Source of the DNA: Zobellia laminariae
GTDB lineage: Bacteria > Bacteroidota > Bacteroidia > Flavobacteriales > Flavobacteriaceae
Assembly: GCF_009725995.1 (NCBI RefSeq)
Contig: NZ_RCNS01000003.1
Coordinates: forward strand, 434,001-498,000
Length of the DNA: 64,000 nt
Direction of reading: 5' to 3'
The translations under genes were made by a program, and so were the position numbers. Shown piece by piece: positions 36,465 to 45,030 of the stretch. The notes beneath the pieces were generated by a model, which did not search any database, was not told the DNA's origin, and saw nothing but the letters and a program-made list of their open reading frames with translations. Positions within the stretch are counted from its first letter, which is position 1, and the number at the start of each line of letters is the position of its first letter.

Positions 36465-37988
36465 TTACAAATTAATCTTAAAGACAAAGGCATATTTACC
36501 CACTGGGTTCTTTGGTAAACTTATATGCAGACCATCAGATTTTTTAACAAACTCTAATTTTTTAGAAGTCCCCAGCAACTCAATAGATTTAATTTCCTTT
36601 TTAAGTAAACCACGTTTAGTACCTAATGTTCTTATTACGGTCTCTCCAGATTCAGGCCAATCTAATTGTATGGCATATAAAGCATCACCCTTAACTGTGA
36701 ATCGGATATCATCTGATGTATTATCAGGGTTCTTACGCTCACTTAAATGACCTTCGGTTACTTTAGCAGAACCCTCACCATATACCTCCCAAGGTCTAGT
36801 ACCGTAAATAGCTTCTCCATTTTGACGCAACCACTCCCCTATTTCTAATAAGCGTTCTTGTACGGGAGCTGGTATTTCTCCATTTGCTTTAGGCGTAATA
36901 TTCAACAACAGACAACCATTTTTACTTACTACGTCTACCAAAAAATCTATAATACGGTTTGTACTCTTATAGTCGGGATTACTAATGTCACTCCATGCTT
37001 TCCAGTCAATAGAATCATCCGTTAACCACGGGAAATCTTTCATTTCGCTCATTCTAGCACGCTCCACGTCCAATACCGCGGTGCCTTTTGCAAAATCATA
37101 AAACTTATACGTAGCCACTACGTCTTGATTATTTTTCACCCCATGATTATAATAATAGGATAGAAATTCTTTTCGGTAAGCCTCATCAATAACATCTACC
37201 TTATTGTCAAACCATACAAGATCAGGATTATAATTATCAACGATTTCTTTTAACCTACCTAGCCATTCTTCGTTGAATTTTTTATCACCAACGGGATAGT
37301 ACCGCTCAGAACCTTCATCAATTTCTTTAGTACTGTAGGGATATTGAAAATCTCCTTTTTTTAATTTTGGACCGTATAAATCAGCATACTGCGGGTCGGC
37401 CGCATCTGTAGATTCGTCCCATGTAGGAAACCAACCAAAGAGCCATTGACGGTGGTAGGTAGCTATGAATTTCATGTCCCGCTTTCTAATTTCTTTTGAT
37501 AACTCTCCCATGATATCCCGTTTAGGGCCCATATTTTTAGAGTTCCAACGGGTAAGTTTACTATCCCACATAGCAAAGCCGTCTGCATGTTCGGAAACCG
37601 GACCGGCAAATTTGGCACCGGCCTTTTCAAAGAGATCGGCCCATTCTGCAGCATCAAATTTTTCTGCTTTAAACATGGGTATGAAATCTTTATAACCAAA
37701 CTCGTTTAACGGCCCATAAGTTTTAACATGATGCTCGTAAAAACGTTTGCCTTGCTTGTGTTCTGGGTTGTTGGGAGATGTGTACATCCAGTGTGAATAC
37801 CATTCATTTTCATAAGCTGGAACTGAGTACGGACCCCAATGACAATAAATACCGAATTTTGCATCCTGAAACCATTCTGGAGTTTCGTGATTTCTTAAAG
37901 ACTGCCAATCGGCCTCATATTTTTTTTCTTGTGCAGTAACAGAATTTACTGCAATCATACAAACAAATACCAAAAACAATGTTCTCAT
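36465..37988 (-). CDS. GH29 alpha-L-fucosidase-family glycoside hydrolase, exported
   Basis: A 507-residue enzyme with a signal peptide cut near TAQ (residue 20). The GH29 TIM barrel covers about residues 25-385: FGIYCHWGPYSVPAYENEWY near the N-terminus, AKFAGPVSEHADGFAMWDSK, and the nucleophile D261 in NPDLVWFDNKVD. A C-terminal beta domain follows. The enzyme should remove terminal alpha-L-fucose. Because L-galactose differs from L-fucose only at C6 and is the characteristic sugar of agars and porphyrans, an alpha-L-galactosidase role in this PUL is possible. It has its own terminator and faces a divergent TPR-HTH regulator. Confidence 0.93.
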   Translation of the reverse strand: MRTLFLVFVCMIAVNSVTAQEKKYEADWQSLRNHETPEWFQDAKFGIYCHWGPYSVPAYENEWYSHWMYTSPNNPEHKQGKRFYEHHVKTYGPLNEFGYKDFIPMFKAEKFDAAEWADLFEKAGAKFAGPVSEHADGFAMWDSKLTRWNSKNMGPKRDIMGELSKEIRKRDMKFIATYHRQWLFGWFPTWDESTDAADPQYADLYGPKLKKGDFQYPYSTKEIDEGSERYYPVGDKKFNEEWLGRLKEIVDNYNPDLVWFDNKVDVIDEAYRKEFLSYYYNHGVKNNQDVVATYKFYDFAKGTAVLDVERARMSEMKDFPWLTDDSIDWKAWSDISNPDYKSTNRIIDFLVDVVSKNGCLLLNITPKANGEIPAPVQERLLEIGEWLRQNGEAIYGTRPWEVYGEGSAKVTEGHLSERKNPDNTSDDIRFTVKGDALYAIQLDWPESGETVIRTLGTKRGLLKKEIKSIELLGTSKKLEFVKKSDGLHISLPKNPVGKYAFVFKINL

Positions 37989-38417
37989 AATTCTAAAATT
38001 TTCATCAACATTAATTACAACCCAATGTATGCTTTCAACTTTTTAAATTAGAACTCATAGTGTGCTTTTAATACCACAAATGTCTTCATTATGTAGTGTT
38101 GAGTTTATGTACAGTTCTATTTAACGGTAAAAATTAGCCTCATTCAATATTTCGCTTGTATTTTTCATAAGAAGCATGAAATGCAAAACAACTCTATTTT
38201 ACGTGTCCTTATAGTTCTAAATACTTCTTTTAATAAACTCTATAGTAAACAGGCTACCTAGATTATTTTGATAAATAGAAGAAAATGGTTACACTTGGTG
38301 TTACCCATTCTTTATATCTCAAACTTTTATAATATACTTACCCAGCAAAATTTTGTTTATTATCCAAGTTAAGTCCAGTTAAAAAGTTTGAGTTAAATAT
38401 TTTATTCAAAAGAGCTA
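37989..38417. other. Divergent control region between GH29 and the TPR regulator
   Basis: No gene is supported in these 429 bases. Three AGTTAA hexamers occur at 38367, 38377 and 38391, just upstream of the regulator start. No clear -7 box was found. Confidence 0.45.
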
Positions 38418-40025
38418 ATGCGCTATTATATTCTCATAAGTTTTCTAGTTATTCTTGGCTTAGAACTAAAGGCCCAGGATTCTTCCATTCCTTTAAATAT
38501 CTCCATTAAAAATACGGATACACTTGCTCCTCAACAAACAATTAGCAGCATAGATTCTTTAAAATCTGTAGTTAGTGCTAATCTAGTTAAAGGAGATACC
38601 TTAAAATCTGTATGGACACTAATGAAGTTAATGGATGCTTATAGCCACCAAGCCAATTATGCCCAAGCCTATGAGACTATATGGTCTGCATTAACCTTAA
38701 TGGACAACTCTAAAAATAAAGTAGTCAAATCTCACATTTACAGAAGATTAGGCGCCATGTATAGTTTTAACAAAAGAAAAAAAGAAGCCCTTAAATATCT
38801 GCAAATGTCTCTAGATATTATGAAGGAGGCCGTAGATAAAGGCACGATGCCCAAAGCTGCATTGGCTAATAATTATTATACGTTTAGCTACACCTATAGG
38901 GGTTTAGACGAACCCGAAATGGCAAAAAAGTACCTAGATAGTAGCCTGACCTATTATGGGGATATACCTGATAAAATAGCCCTACCCTTTTTGAAATTCG
39001 AAAAATCCTATGTTTTAAGGGAGGAGCAAAAATATGGGGAAGCCATGCAGACCCTTGCAGAAATAGAACCCTGGTTTGAACAGAACACACCTTCCTATCT
39101 GGTGCTAGTTTATGCGTATTGGGCCGTTCTTCATAAGAGGCAAGGTAATGTTGACAAGACTATTGAGTATTACAAGAAGGCTATTTCAATTTCAGATAAG
39201 TACCAGAGCCATATAGATTTTACTCCTTTTATTTACGAAAAGCTCTCTGAAAACTATAAACGCTTAGGAAATTATAAAGAAGCTTACCAAAGCTTGGACA
39301 AGGCAAAAACCTTGAATGCAAAATTCTTTGACGGAAGAAGCCAAAATAATATTCCTCTCATGGAAATTAAAAACGAATACCGTCTTGAAAAGGAGCGGCA
39401 ACAGGAAGTAATACGCCAACAACGTATGGAAAAGTTAGAGCAACAAGATAAAATTTTGCTGCTTCAGCGTATTATCTTGGGTACTAGCCTCGTATTCGTA
39501 GTTGTAATAGGTTTTGTCTACGTAAAGCACATTCGATCTAAACACAGAGCGGAGAAACGATTGATGCAAAAGACAAAAGCGCTTGAAATGGAACAGGCAA
39601 ACGAACTTCTCGAGACCAAAAACAAAGAATTAGCTGCATCAACACTTCAGTTGGTTGAAAAAGATGAGTTCCTGAAAAGGTTAAAAACTGAATTAAGAGG
39701 CGAAGATGGCACTGTTAAGATATCTGAAATCAATAGGGTCTTAAAATCTATTTCTGTTGGAAACGCAAACAATTGGGAAGAGTTTAAACTACGATTTACA
39801 GATGTGAATAAGAATTTCTACGAAAAACTCAATAACACCTACCCTAATCTAAGCCAAACAGACCAAAAAATATGTGCTTTAATTAAACTGAATCTCAGCA
39901 GTAAAGACATGGCTCGGCTATTAGGTATCTCTACAAAATCTGTTCATACTACCAGACATCGTTTACGTAAAAAAATGGGACTGCAGCGAAGCGATAATTT
40001 AGAGGAATTAATTTCTGCCTTATAG
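38418..40025 (+). CDS. TPR-repeat membrane regulator with C-terminal LuxR-type HTH
   Basis: A 535-residue protein with an export signal (cut near LKAQ, residue 20), a periplasmic TPR array of about residues 40-320 (KVVKSHIYRRLGAMYSFNKRKKEALKYLQMSL, EKLSENYKRLGNYKEAYQSL), a transmembrane helix at about 350-366 (LGTSLVFVVVIGFVYV), a coiled coil, and a cytoplasmic LuxR/GerE-like helix-turn-helix (LNLSSKDMARLLGISTKSVHTTRHRLRKKMGL). This one-component, membrane-spanning layout is common in Flavobacteriia. It is divergent from GH29 and close to the PUL, so it may control it, but that is inference from position. Confidence 0.88.
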   Translation: MRYYILISFLVILGLELKAQDSSIPLNISIKNTDTLAPQQTISSIDSLKSVVSANLVKGDTLKSVWTLMKLMDAYSHQANYAQAYETIWSALTLMDNSKNKVVKSHIYRRLGAMYSFNKRKKEALKYLQMSLDIMKEAVDKGTMPKAALANNYYTFSYTYRGLDEPEMAKKYLDSSLTYYGDIPDKIALPFLKFEKSYVLREEQKYGEAMQTLAEIEPWFEQNTPSYLVLVYAYWAVLHKRQGNVDKTIEYYKKAISISDKYQSHIDFTPFIYEKLSENYKRLGNYKEAYQSLDKAKTLNAKFFDGRSQNNIPLMEIKNEYRLEKERQQEVIRQQRMEKLEQQDKILLLQRIILGTSLVFVVVIGFVYVKHIRSKHRAEKRLMQKTKALEMEQANELLETKNKELAASTLQLVEKDEFLKRLKTELRGEDGTVKISEINRVLKSISVGNANNWEEFKLRFTDVNKNFYEKLNNTYPNLSQTDQKICALIKLNLSSKDMARLLGISTKSVHTTRHRLRKKMGLQRSDNLEELISAL

Positions 40026-40130
40026 CCCGTTACGTAAGGCTTTAACTACCTGATTAAGAGGTGCTACCCACTTTTATTTATTAAACCAAAATTTTATTCT
40101 ATCACATTAAAAATAGCCGTTGTGAAAGGT

Positions 40131-40138
40131 TATTTTTG
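40131..40138 (+). promoter_or_regulatory. Candidate -7 box TATTTTTG upstream of the phospholipase gene
   Basis: It matches the Bacteroidota -7 consensus TAnnTTTG and lies 35 bases before the ATG. No TTG -33 element is seen at the right distance, so confidence is limited. Confidence 0.35.
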
Positions 40139-40173
40139 AACCTTCTTTTTATCCAACCTAAAAGAACCGTTAT

Positions 40174-41022
40174 ATGAAAATTAAAATCTCTATATGGATT
40201 TTATTGGGGCTACAATTATTTGTTTTAGACCTAAATGCACAAGCACTTACCCGAGAAGAAGTTCGTGACACTATGCAAGTAATCTCCAGGTTTTCCATTC
40301 ATAATGATAATTATTTCATTACTGGAGTTCCCACCAATAAGAGTATAAATAGTTCTACTGCCGACGCCAAATACCAAATTAGTTTTAAGCAGATTATAAG
40401 CCGTAACACTTTACCTTGGGACACTTACGCTTTCCTGACTTACAGCCAAAAATCTTTTTGGGACATCTATAAAGATTCGTATCCTTTTGATGAAATTAAT
40501 TTTAACCCAACTATAGGTGTTGAAAAAGCTTTTTATGATTCTGAAGATAGAATAAATGGGTGGGGTTCATTAGTGTTTGAACATGAATCCAACGGACGTG
40601 ACAGTATCTATTCTAGAAGTTGGAACCGGTTAAGTGCACAATATTCTAGACTTTTAGGTCCCAAAACGATGTTGCATGTTAGAGGGTGGATTCCTTTTGG
40701 ATACAAATCCGGTAATCCAGACCTCATAGATTATGTGGGTTTAGGAGAAATAAAGCTGTCTCATGATATTATTCTAGACAAGCTAATATTTGAAGTAAAG
40801 GTTAGAAAGGGATTAAGTAATGACGCCAAAGGTATGATACGAACTAGGTTACATTACAGCCCTTTTAAACATCCCTCTAACCAGTATTTTATGATTGAAT
40901 GGTTTGCTGGGCATGCGGAGAACCTTATTGATTACGAACAATACAGAAGTATGATACGCGTAGGGTATGTAATAAAGAGTAACGAATTTGGCATCTTAAA
41001 GCGGAACAGGAAGAATCTTTAA
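40174..41022 (+). CDS. pldA: Outer membrane phospholipase A1 (OMPLA)
   Basis: A 282-residue outer membrane protein with a signal peptide cut near NAQ (residue 23). The catalytic motif EHESNGRDSIYSRSWNR places H137, S139 and N151 with exactly the spacing of the H142-S144-N156 triad of the E. coli enzyme. The remainder is amphipathic beta-barrel sequence and the length fits the family. It hydrolyses phospholipids in the outer membrane, normally when lipid asymmetry is disturbed. It is a single gene followed by a terminator. Confidence 0.93.
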   Translation: MKIKISIWILLGLQLFVLDLNAQALTREEVRDTMQVISRFSIHNDNYFITGVPTNKSINSSTADAKYQISFKQIISRNTLPWDTYAFLTYSQKSFWDIYKDSYPFDEINFNPTIGVEKAFYDSEDRINGWGSLVFEHESNGRDSIYSRSWNRLSAQYSRLLGPKTMLHVRGWIPFGYKSGNPDLIDYVGLGEIKLSHDIILDKLIFEVKVRKGLSNDAKGMIRTRLHYSPFKHPSNQYFMIEWFAGHAENLIDYEQYRSMIRVGYVIKSNEFGILKRNRKNL

Positions 41023-41040
41023 TTTGTAGTTTTAAGCATA

Positions 41041-41068
41041 AAAAAAGCCCCTTTTCAGGGGCTTTTTC
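41041..41068. terminator. Bidirectional terminator
   Basis: AAAAAGCCCC/GGGGCTTTTT with a 6-base loop, between the convergent phospholipase and DUF2383 genes; it can serve both strands. Confidence 0.88.
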
Positions 41069-41085
41069 ATTACACTATTATTTTA

Positions 41086-41535
41086 CTATCTAACGTCTTC
41101 CAACGTTTTAATGGTCTTTAAATCATCCATTAACCAATCTCGTTGTTTGCGGATAACTGAAGCCGCTTCTAACGGTAAATGTGTATCTGCCAATACCTCG
41201 TTATATTCTTCTATAGCGGCGTTATCTCCTCGTATAGCTTCTTCTAACATGGCTTCATCATTATCGCCGGCAAAAAAGGTCTTAACATCCATCCATACTC
41301 TGTGCATTGCTCCAGTAACACTACCATCTACTTCATCTCTTGTTTTTAACGCGGGTACGGCTGCTTTTAGCGCTACAAGAAAATTTCTCCTCTCTATAGA
41401 TTTGGTTTGAAAATAACTTTTAAGACCAATCTCTGTAGCATTCTCCGTTGCCTTCTCATATCCTTTTATGGCGTCTTCGTTCTTTTGTATAATATCATTT
41501 ATACTGTCTTCAATTTCTTTTATATCGCTATTCAT
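41086..41535 (-). CDS. PA2169/DUF2383-family four-helix-bundle protein
   Basis: A 149-residue, all-helical protein with ferritin-like pattern. The core segment NEDAIKGYEKATENATEIGLKSYF and QTKSIERRNFLVALKAAVPALK, followed by GSVTGAMHRVWMDVKTFFAGDNDEAMLEEAIRGDNAAIEEY, is characteristic of the DUF2383 family, which is stress-induced in several bacteria but without a defined reaction. It has Glu/Asp residues spaced for a possible metal site. A second, more divergent member appears at 44542. It is cytoplasmic and separately terminated. Confidence 0.85.
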   Translation of the reverse strand: MNSDIKEIEDSINDIIQKNEDAIKGYEKATENATEIGLKSYFQTKSIERRNFLVALKAAVPALKTRDEVDGSVTGAMHRVWMDVKTFFAGDNDEAMLEEAIRGDNAAIEEYNEVLADTHLPLEAASVIRKQRDWLMDDLKTIKTLEDVR

Positions 41536-41655
41536 ATCATTTTTATTTTGCGGTAACTTAAATGCCTACCGTTTGACATATATTAAAATTACTACTAAAC
41601 CTTACTTCCGGTTGATTCGAAAAAATTTCATTTGAACGCTATACAACTTCCTTCT

Positions 41656-41877
41656 TTAAGCAACGCTTTTAACGTTGCTCAGTTTTACAATACAGATATA
41701 ATCTTCATTCTGAAGTGTACATTCGCCCAATCTTCTCATTTGGGCTTCCGTAGCTATGTATTCAAAAAAATCATCATTAATTAAACTTCCTGCGCTATTT
41801 AAATCAGAAATATTAGCGAAAAGAGTTTCTCGTGTATTCTTAGAAATAATGGTGTACTTATAATTAAAATCGTTCAT
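41656..41877 (-). CDS. Small protein of unknown function
   Basis: A 73-residue mixed alpha/beta protein (KYTIISKNTRETLFANIS ... EDYICIVKLSNVKSV). I recognise no domain, signal peptide or membrane segment. It sits alone in a block of stress-type genes with its own upstream region containing an inverted repeat, which argues that it is a real gene. Confidence 0.55.
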   Translation of the reverse strand: MNDFNYKYTIISKNTRETLFANISDLNSAGSLINDDFFEYIATEAQMRRLGECTLQNEDYICIVKLSNVKSVA

Positions 41878-42239
41878 GGTGCGTTTATTTAATTAGACAT
41901 TACCTTCCTTATTACAGGTACTAACCTGTTCAATTTAGGGTTCTCAAATACTACTTATTTTCAAGAGGACTAACTACAATCCTAATGGCAATAAAACGGA
42001 ATGGTTGGTGTATTGGTTTGAATAAATTTCAATATGGAATCCGGCACTTATGAAGTAAGGGAACATTGCCCTCTTTGTATTCCTTTTATTATTGAAATCT
42101 GATATCAAAAATAAAGTGAAGTAAGATTGTTAATGAACTTTTTTAATTGAAAAGTGAACTCGATAAATAGTAAAGAAAAGCACCCTGAATTTTATTTCAG
42201 GGTGCTTTTCTTTTAATGGATTATCAAAAATTACAAGGG
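41878..42239. other. Intergenic region with inverted repeat ACAGGT-4-ACCTGT
   Basis: These bases hold no supported gene. A perfect 6-base-arm inverted repeat (41914-41929) lies about 40 bases upstream of the small gene at 41877 and may be an operator. The other notable element is the terminator at 42176. Confidence 0.5.
42176..42209 (-). terminator. Terminator after the DUF421 gene
   Basis: The stem AAAAGCACCCTGA/TCAGGGTGCTTTT is near perfect with a short AT loop. It lies 31 bases past the DUF421 stop on the minus strand. Confidence 0.88.
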
Positions 42240-42761
42240 TTATGAACGCATAACATCTTCCAACATAAAGTCTTCTATAGGGCGGTCGTGCTGTTTATAT
42301 AGAACTGAAATATCTCCGGTAGTTTCAAAAATAACCGCTTTTACCTCAGATAACTCAGTAACATTGGCTTCACGTAATTTGGCCCTTAAATCTGATTTTG
42401 CTACCCTACCCTTCTTCAAATTTTCTTCCAAAATGGTTTCACCATCCATTAGTAATAATGGTTTATTATCCATCAAATCTTTAATGGTATCATTTCTTCT
42501 GGCCAATGCAGCTCCCATCTGTAAAAGATAGACCGCCACAATGCCAATAATACCATCCGTAAGACTTACGGTTTTAGATAAAATGGTAGTCGCTAAAATG
42601 GAACCTACGGCAACTGTCATAGCAAAATCAAAACTGGACATTTTTGAAAAACTACGTTTACCACAAATGCGCGTCATGACTATTACGGTAATATAAATAC
42701 CTAATGCTGTTAGACAGATAGCAAATAATGCATCCCAAGAAAATACGAACCACTTTTCCAT
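42240..42761 (-). CDS. DUF421 (YetF-like) membrane protein
   Basis: A 173-residue protein from the ATG at 42761 (the frame extends to 42785, but MEKWFVFSWDALFAICL is the natural N-terminus). Three membrane helices occupy the first 85 residues (FAICLTALGIYITVIVMTRI, FDFAMTVAVGSILATTIL, GIIGIVAVYLLQMGAALA). The soluble C-terminal domain shows the DUF421 pattern LLLMDGETILEENLKKGRVAKSDLRAKLREANVTELSEVKAVIFETTG. The family is linked to sporulation and stress in other bacteria, with unknown biochemistry. Confidence 0.88.
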   Translation of the reverse strand: MEKWFVFSWDALFAICLTALGIYITVIVMTRICGKRSFSKMSSFDFAMTVAVGSILATTILSKTVSLTDGIIGIVAVYLLQMGAALARRNDTIKDLMDNKPLLLMDGETILEENLKKGRVAKSDLRAKLREANVTELSEVKAVIFETTGDISVLYKQHDRPIEDFMLEDVMRS

Positions 42762-42824
42762 AATATTATAATTACTAATGGCCATTCTAAAATGGCAGGT
42801 TAAAATTTAAGCTGATACAACTTC

Positions 42825-43229
42825 TTAGTTAAGGTCGCAATTTATCATCCAGTTAATACCGTACCGATCTGTGAAACGACCAAAAAGAGCATTCCATTCC
42901 CGTTCCCTTAATTCATGGTGAATACGACCTCCTGAGGATAGTTTCTCATATAGTTCCTTAGCTTCGTTCTTATCATTTAGGTCTATGCTCAAATGAATTT
43001 TTGTCCCCTCCGTTAATGGTGTATCTGGCGCTGCATCATAGGCCATAAAATGTACACCCTTACCTTTTAGTTCTGCATGTTGCAATCGATCACGATAAGA
43101 TGCCGGTACATCTATTTTCTTATCTGCGTACGTTTGTCTGTTCTTAATTTCTGCGCCTAACGAATCTGCATAAAAGTTGAGTGCTTCTTGACAATTTCCA
43201 TCAAAGGCTAAATATGCTTGTGTTTTCAT
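42825..43229 (-). CDS. VOC-superfamily (PhnB/glyoxalase-like) protein
   Basis: A 134-residue protein from the ATG at 43229 (MKTQAYLAFDGNCQEALNFY). It has the beta-alpha-beta-beta-beta repeat of vicinal oxygen chelate proteins in the PhnB-like group: the start YLAFDGNCQEALNFYADSLGAEI, the middle HAELKGKGVHFMAYDAAPD and the ending FGRFTDRYGINWMINCD. Metal-binding residues are not conserved in an obvious way, so activity is uncertain; many members are annotated loosely as demethylubiquinone methyltransferases without evidence. It lies in a stress-type block. Confidence 0.85.
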   Translation of the reverse strand: MKTQAYLAFDGNCQEALNFYADSLGAEIKNRQTYADKKIDVPASYRDRLQHAELKGKGVHFMAYDAAPDTPLTEGTKIHLSIDLNDKNEAKELYEKLSSGGRIHHELREREWNALFGRFTDRYGINWMINCDLN

Positions 43230-43344
43230 TCTATTGAATTTTAAAGTATACACTAAACTACTATCAGAACTTTAATGTGATCGATTACATCGATAATAAC
43301 CTTGACACAAAAGAAAATTCCTTTGCTTCTTATAGCTTAAAACC

Positions 43345-43381
43345 AAAAAAGGGTATTCCATCATCCTGGAATACCCTTTTT
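43345..43381 (-). terminator. Terminator after the SDR gene
   Basis: Perfect stem GGGTATTCCA/TGGAATACCC with a 6-base loop, flanked by A and T runs; it lies 20 bases past the SDR stop. Confidence 0.9.
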
Positions 43382-43400
43382 AATTTAAATCGGTACCATT

Positions 43401-44255
43401 CTATCCTCCTACTACTTCTCCTCCATTAATATGTAATATCTGCCCGGTCATATAAGTGCTATCTTCAGATGCTAGATATACATATGCTGGTGCAACTTCA
43501 GATGGTTGGCCGCATCTTCCTAATGGTGTATCTTCTCCAAAATCTTCAATATTATCCATAGTTGCAGGAATTAATGGAGTCCATATGGGCCCCGGAGCTA
43601 CACCGTTTACCAAAATCTTTTTTGCTGCCAATTGAGACGATAAGGCACGTGTAAAAGATGTGATTGCACCTTTGGTAGAAGAATAATCTACTAGCTCCTT
43701 GTGCCCTCTATAGCCTGTAATTGACGTAGTATTTATAATTCTAGCACCTTCCTTTAGATGTGGAAATACCTGTTGGGTAAGGTAAATCATGGCAAGAATA
43801 TTAGTATTAAAGGTTTCCTTTAGTTGCTCTATAGAAATATTGGTAAAATCTTTCTGAGTGTACTGGGTAGCTGCATTATTTACTAATATATCTATACCCC
43901 CATATGTATTCATTACCTGCTGTACCAGATGATTACAAAAATCATAATCTTTAAGGTCTCCTGCCATGGTTAAACATTGTGCTCCCTCCTTTTCTACCAT
44001 GCGTTTTGTTTCCTCGGCATCTTCGGTTTCATTGAGATACACAATAGCTACATTGGCTCCTTCTCTGGCAAAATGCACAGCCACTGCTCGTCCTATTCCA
44101 CTATCACCTCCAGTAATCACCGCTATTTTACCTTTTAATTTATTACTGCCTCTGTAGGTAGCTTTGATAGTTTCTGGCTTAGTTTTCATATTGGCCTGAA
44201 GACCCGGTCTTCCTAAATTTTCTTTTCCTTTTTCAATCATTGCTGTTTCTGACAT
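43401..44255 (-). CDS. Short-chain dehydrogenase/reductase (YghA-like)
   Basis: A 284-residue NAD(P)-dependent oxidoreductase. The Rossmann motif is TGGDSGIGRAVA, the NNAA motif is in ILVNNAATQ, and the catalytic Ser-Tyr-Lys set is visible in NTTSITGYRG and YSSTKGAITSF (Y-x3-K). The extended N-terminus (LGRPGLQANMKTKPETIKATYRGSNKLKGK) is typical of the YghA/glucose-1-dehydrogenase-like group found with general-stress genes. C-terminal MTGQILHINGGEVVGG is standard. The substrate is not known. It has its own terminator. Confidence 0.93.
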   Translation of the reverse strand: MSETAMIEKGKENLGRPGLQANMKTKPETIKATYRGSNKLKGKIAVITGGDSGIGRAVAVHFAREGANVAIVYLNETEDAEETKRMVEKEGAQCLTMAGDLKDYDFCNHLVQQVMNTYGGIDILVNNAATQYTQKDFTNISIEQLKETFNTNILAMIYLTQQVFPHLKEGARIINTTSITGYRGHKELVDYSSTKGAITSFTRALSSQLAAKKILVNGVAPGPIWTPLIPATMDNIEDFGEDTPLGRCGQPSEVAPAYVYLASEDSTYMTGQILHINGGEVVGG

Positions 44256-44541
44256 AGCTAAATATTTTAATAGGTTCTTATTGTAATGCTAAAAGAATAC
44301 TTTCTATAAATAGCGAAGTATTCCCTCTTAAATTCATTGACTAAATTACTAGAGAGATATCAAAAGAATGTTCTGCATAAATCGAAAAATTGACCCTTTT
44401 CCTAGGCGAACAATTTTCTTTACAGTATTGGTGAGTACTTAAAAACAGAATAATCAATTGAATTAACATTCATTTTTTTACAGCCAAAATTTTTAGTCTT
44501 ACGTCGGTACATTTATACTGTTAGAACTCAAACTGAATAGT

Positions 44542-44955
44542 ATGGAATGTCTTCATCAACTTTTAAAAGTCTATGTAATAAGTGAATTACAATATACCTA
44601 TGATGCACTACGAGCTAGCTCTCCACTAAAAAAAACTTTTATGGAACAGCGCGCCATAGAAAGATCGGATTTTGTTTTAGACATCTGGCGTACCGTCACG
44701 AGGAACAATGGCAAAGGAACTTTAACAGACCTCTATAATCTGCACAGACAATTATACGGAGAAGACTACCTTCATACACACAGCCCTTTACCTATTAATA
44801 TGAGTATCCTAGACAGGAAAGCTCTTGAAATCTGTAATTGTATGCTACTACTAGATATTCCTGACGCCTTAAGATTTTTGCTTACAGAACAAGTTCGTCA
44901 GATAGAATCTAGCCTTCTTGGTTTAGTATACATCCAGAGTTTAACCGAAAATTAA
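44542..44955 (+). CDS. Divergent DUF2383-like helical protein
   Basis: A 137-residue all-helical cytoplasmic protein. The segment FMEQRAIERSDFVLDIWRTV matches the SYFQTKSIERRNFLVAL segment of the DUF2383 protein at 41086 in position and pattern (Q-x2-xIER-x2-F), and the helix layout is the same, so it appears to be a divergent paralogue. It lies 75 bases upstream of the catalase gene and may be co-transcribed. No enzymatic motif is recognised. Family assignment is by pattern and moderately sure. Confidence 0.65.
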   Translation: MECLHQLLKVYVISELQYTYDALRASSPLKKTFMEQRAIERSDFVLDIWRTVTRNNGKGTLTDLYNLHRQLYGEDYLHTHSPLPINMSILDRKALEICNCMLLLDIPDALRFLLTEQVRQIESSLLGLVYIQSLTEN

Positions 44956-45030
44956 AATGCTATAAGTCCCCTTCCCATTCATTAACAAATTACTGAAAAC
45001 TTAAAGACAGCTATTATAAAAACATCACAT

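Noticed and set aside
38418..40025. Hybrid two-component system or SusR-type regulator of the PUL
   Set aside because: There are no kinase, receiver or beta-propeller parts; the layout is TPR, one membrane helix and a LuxR-type helix-turn-helix.
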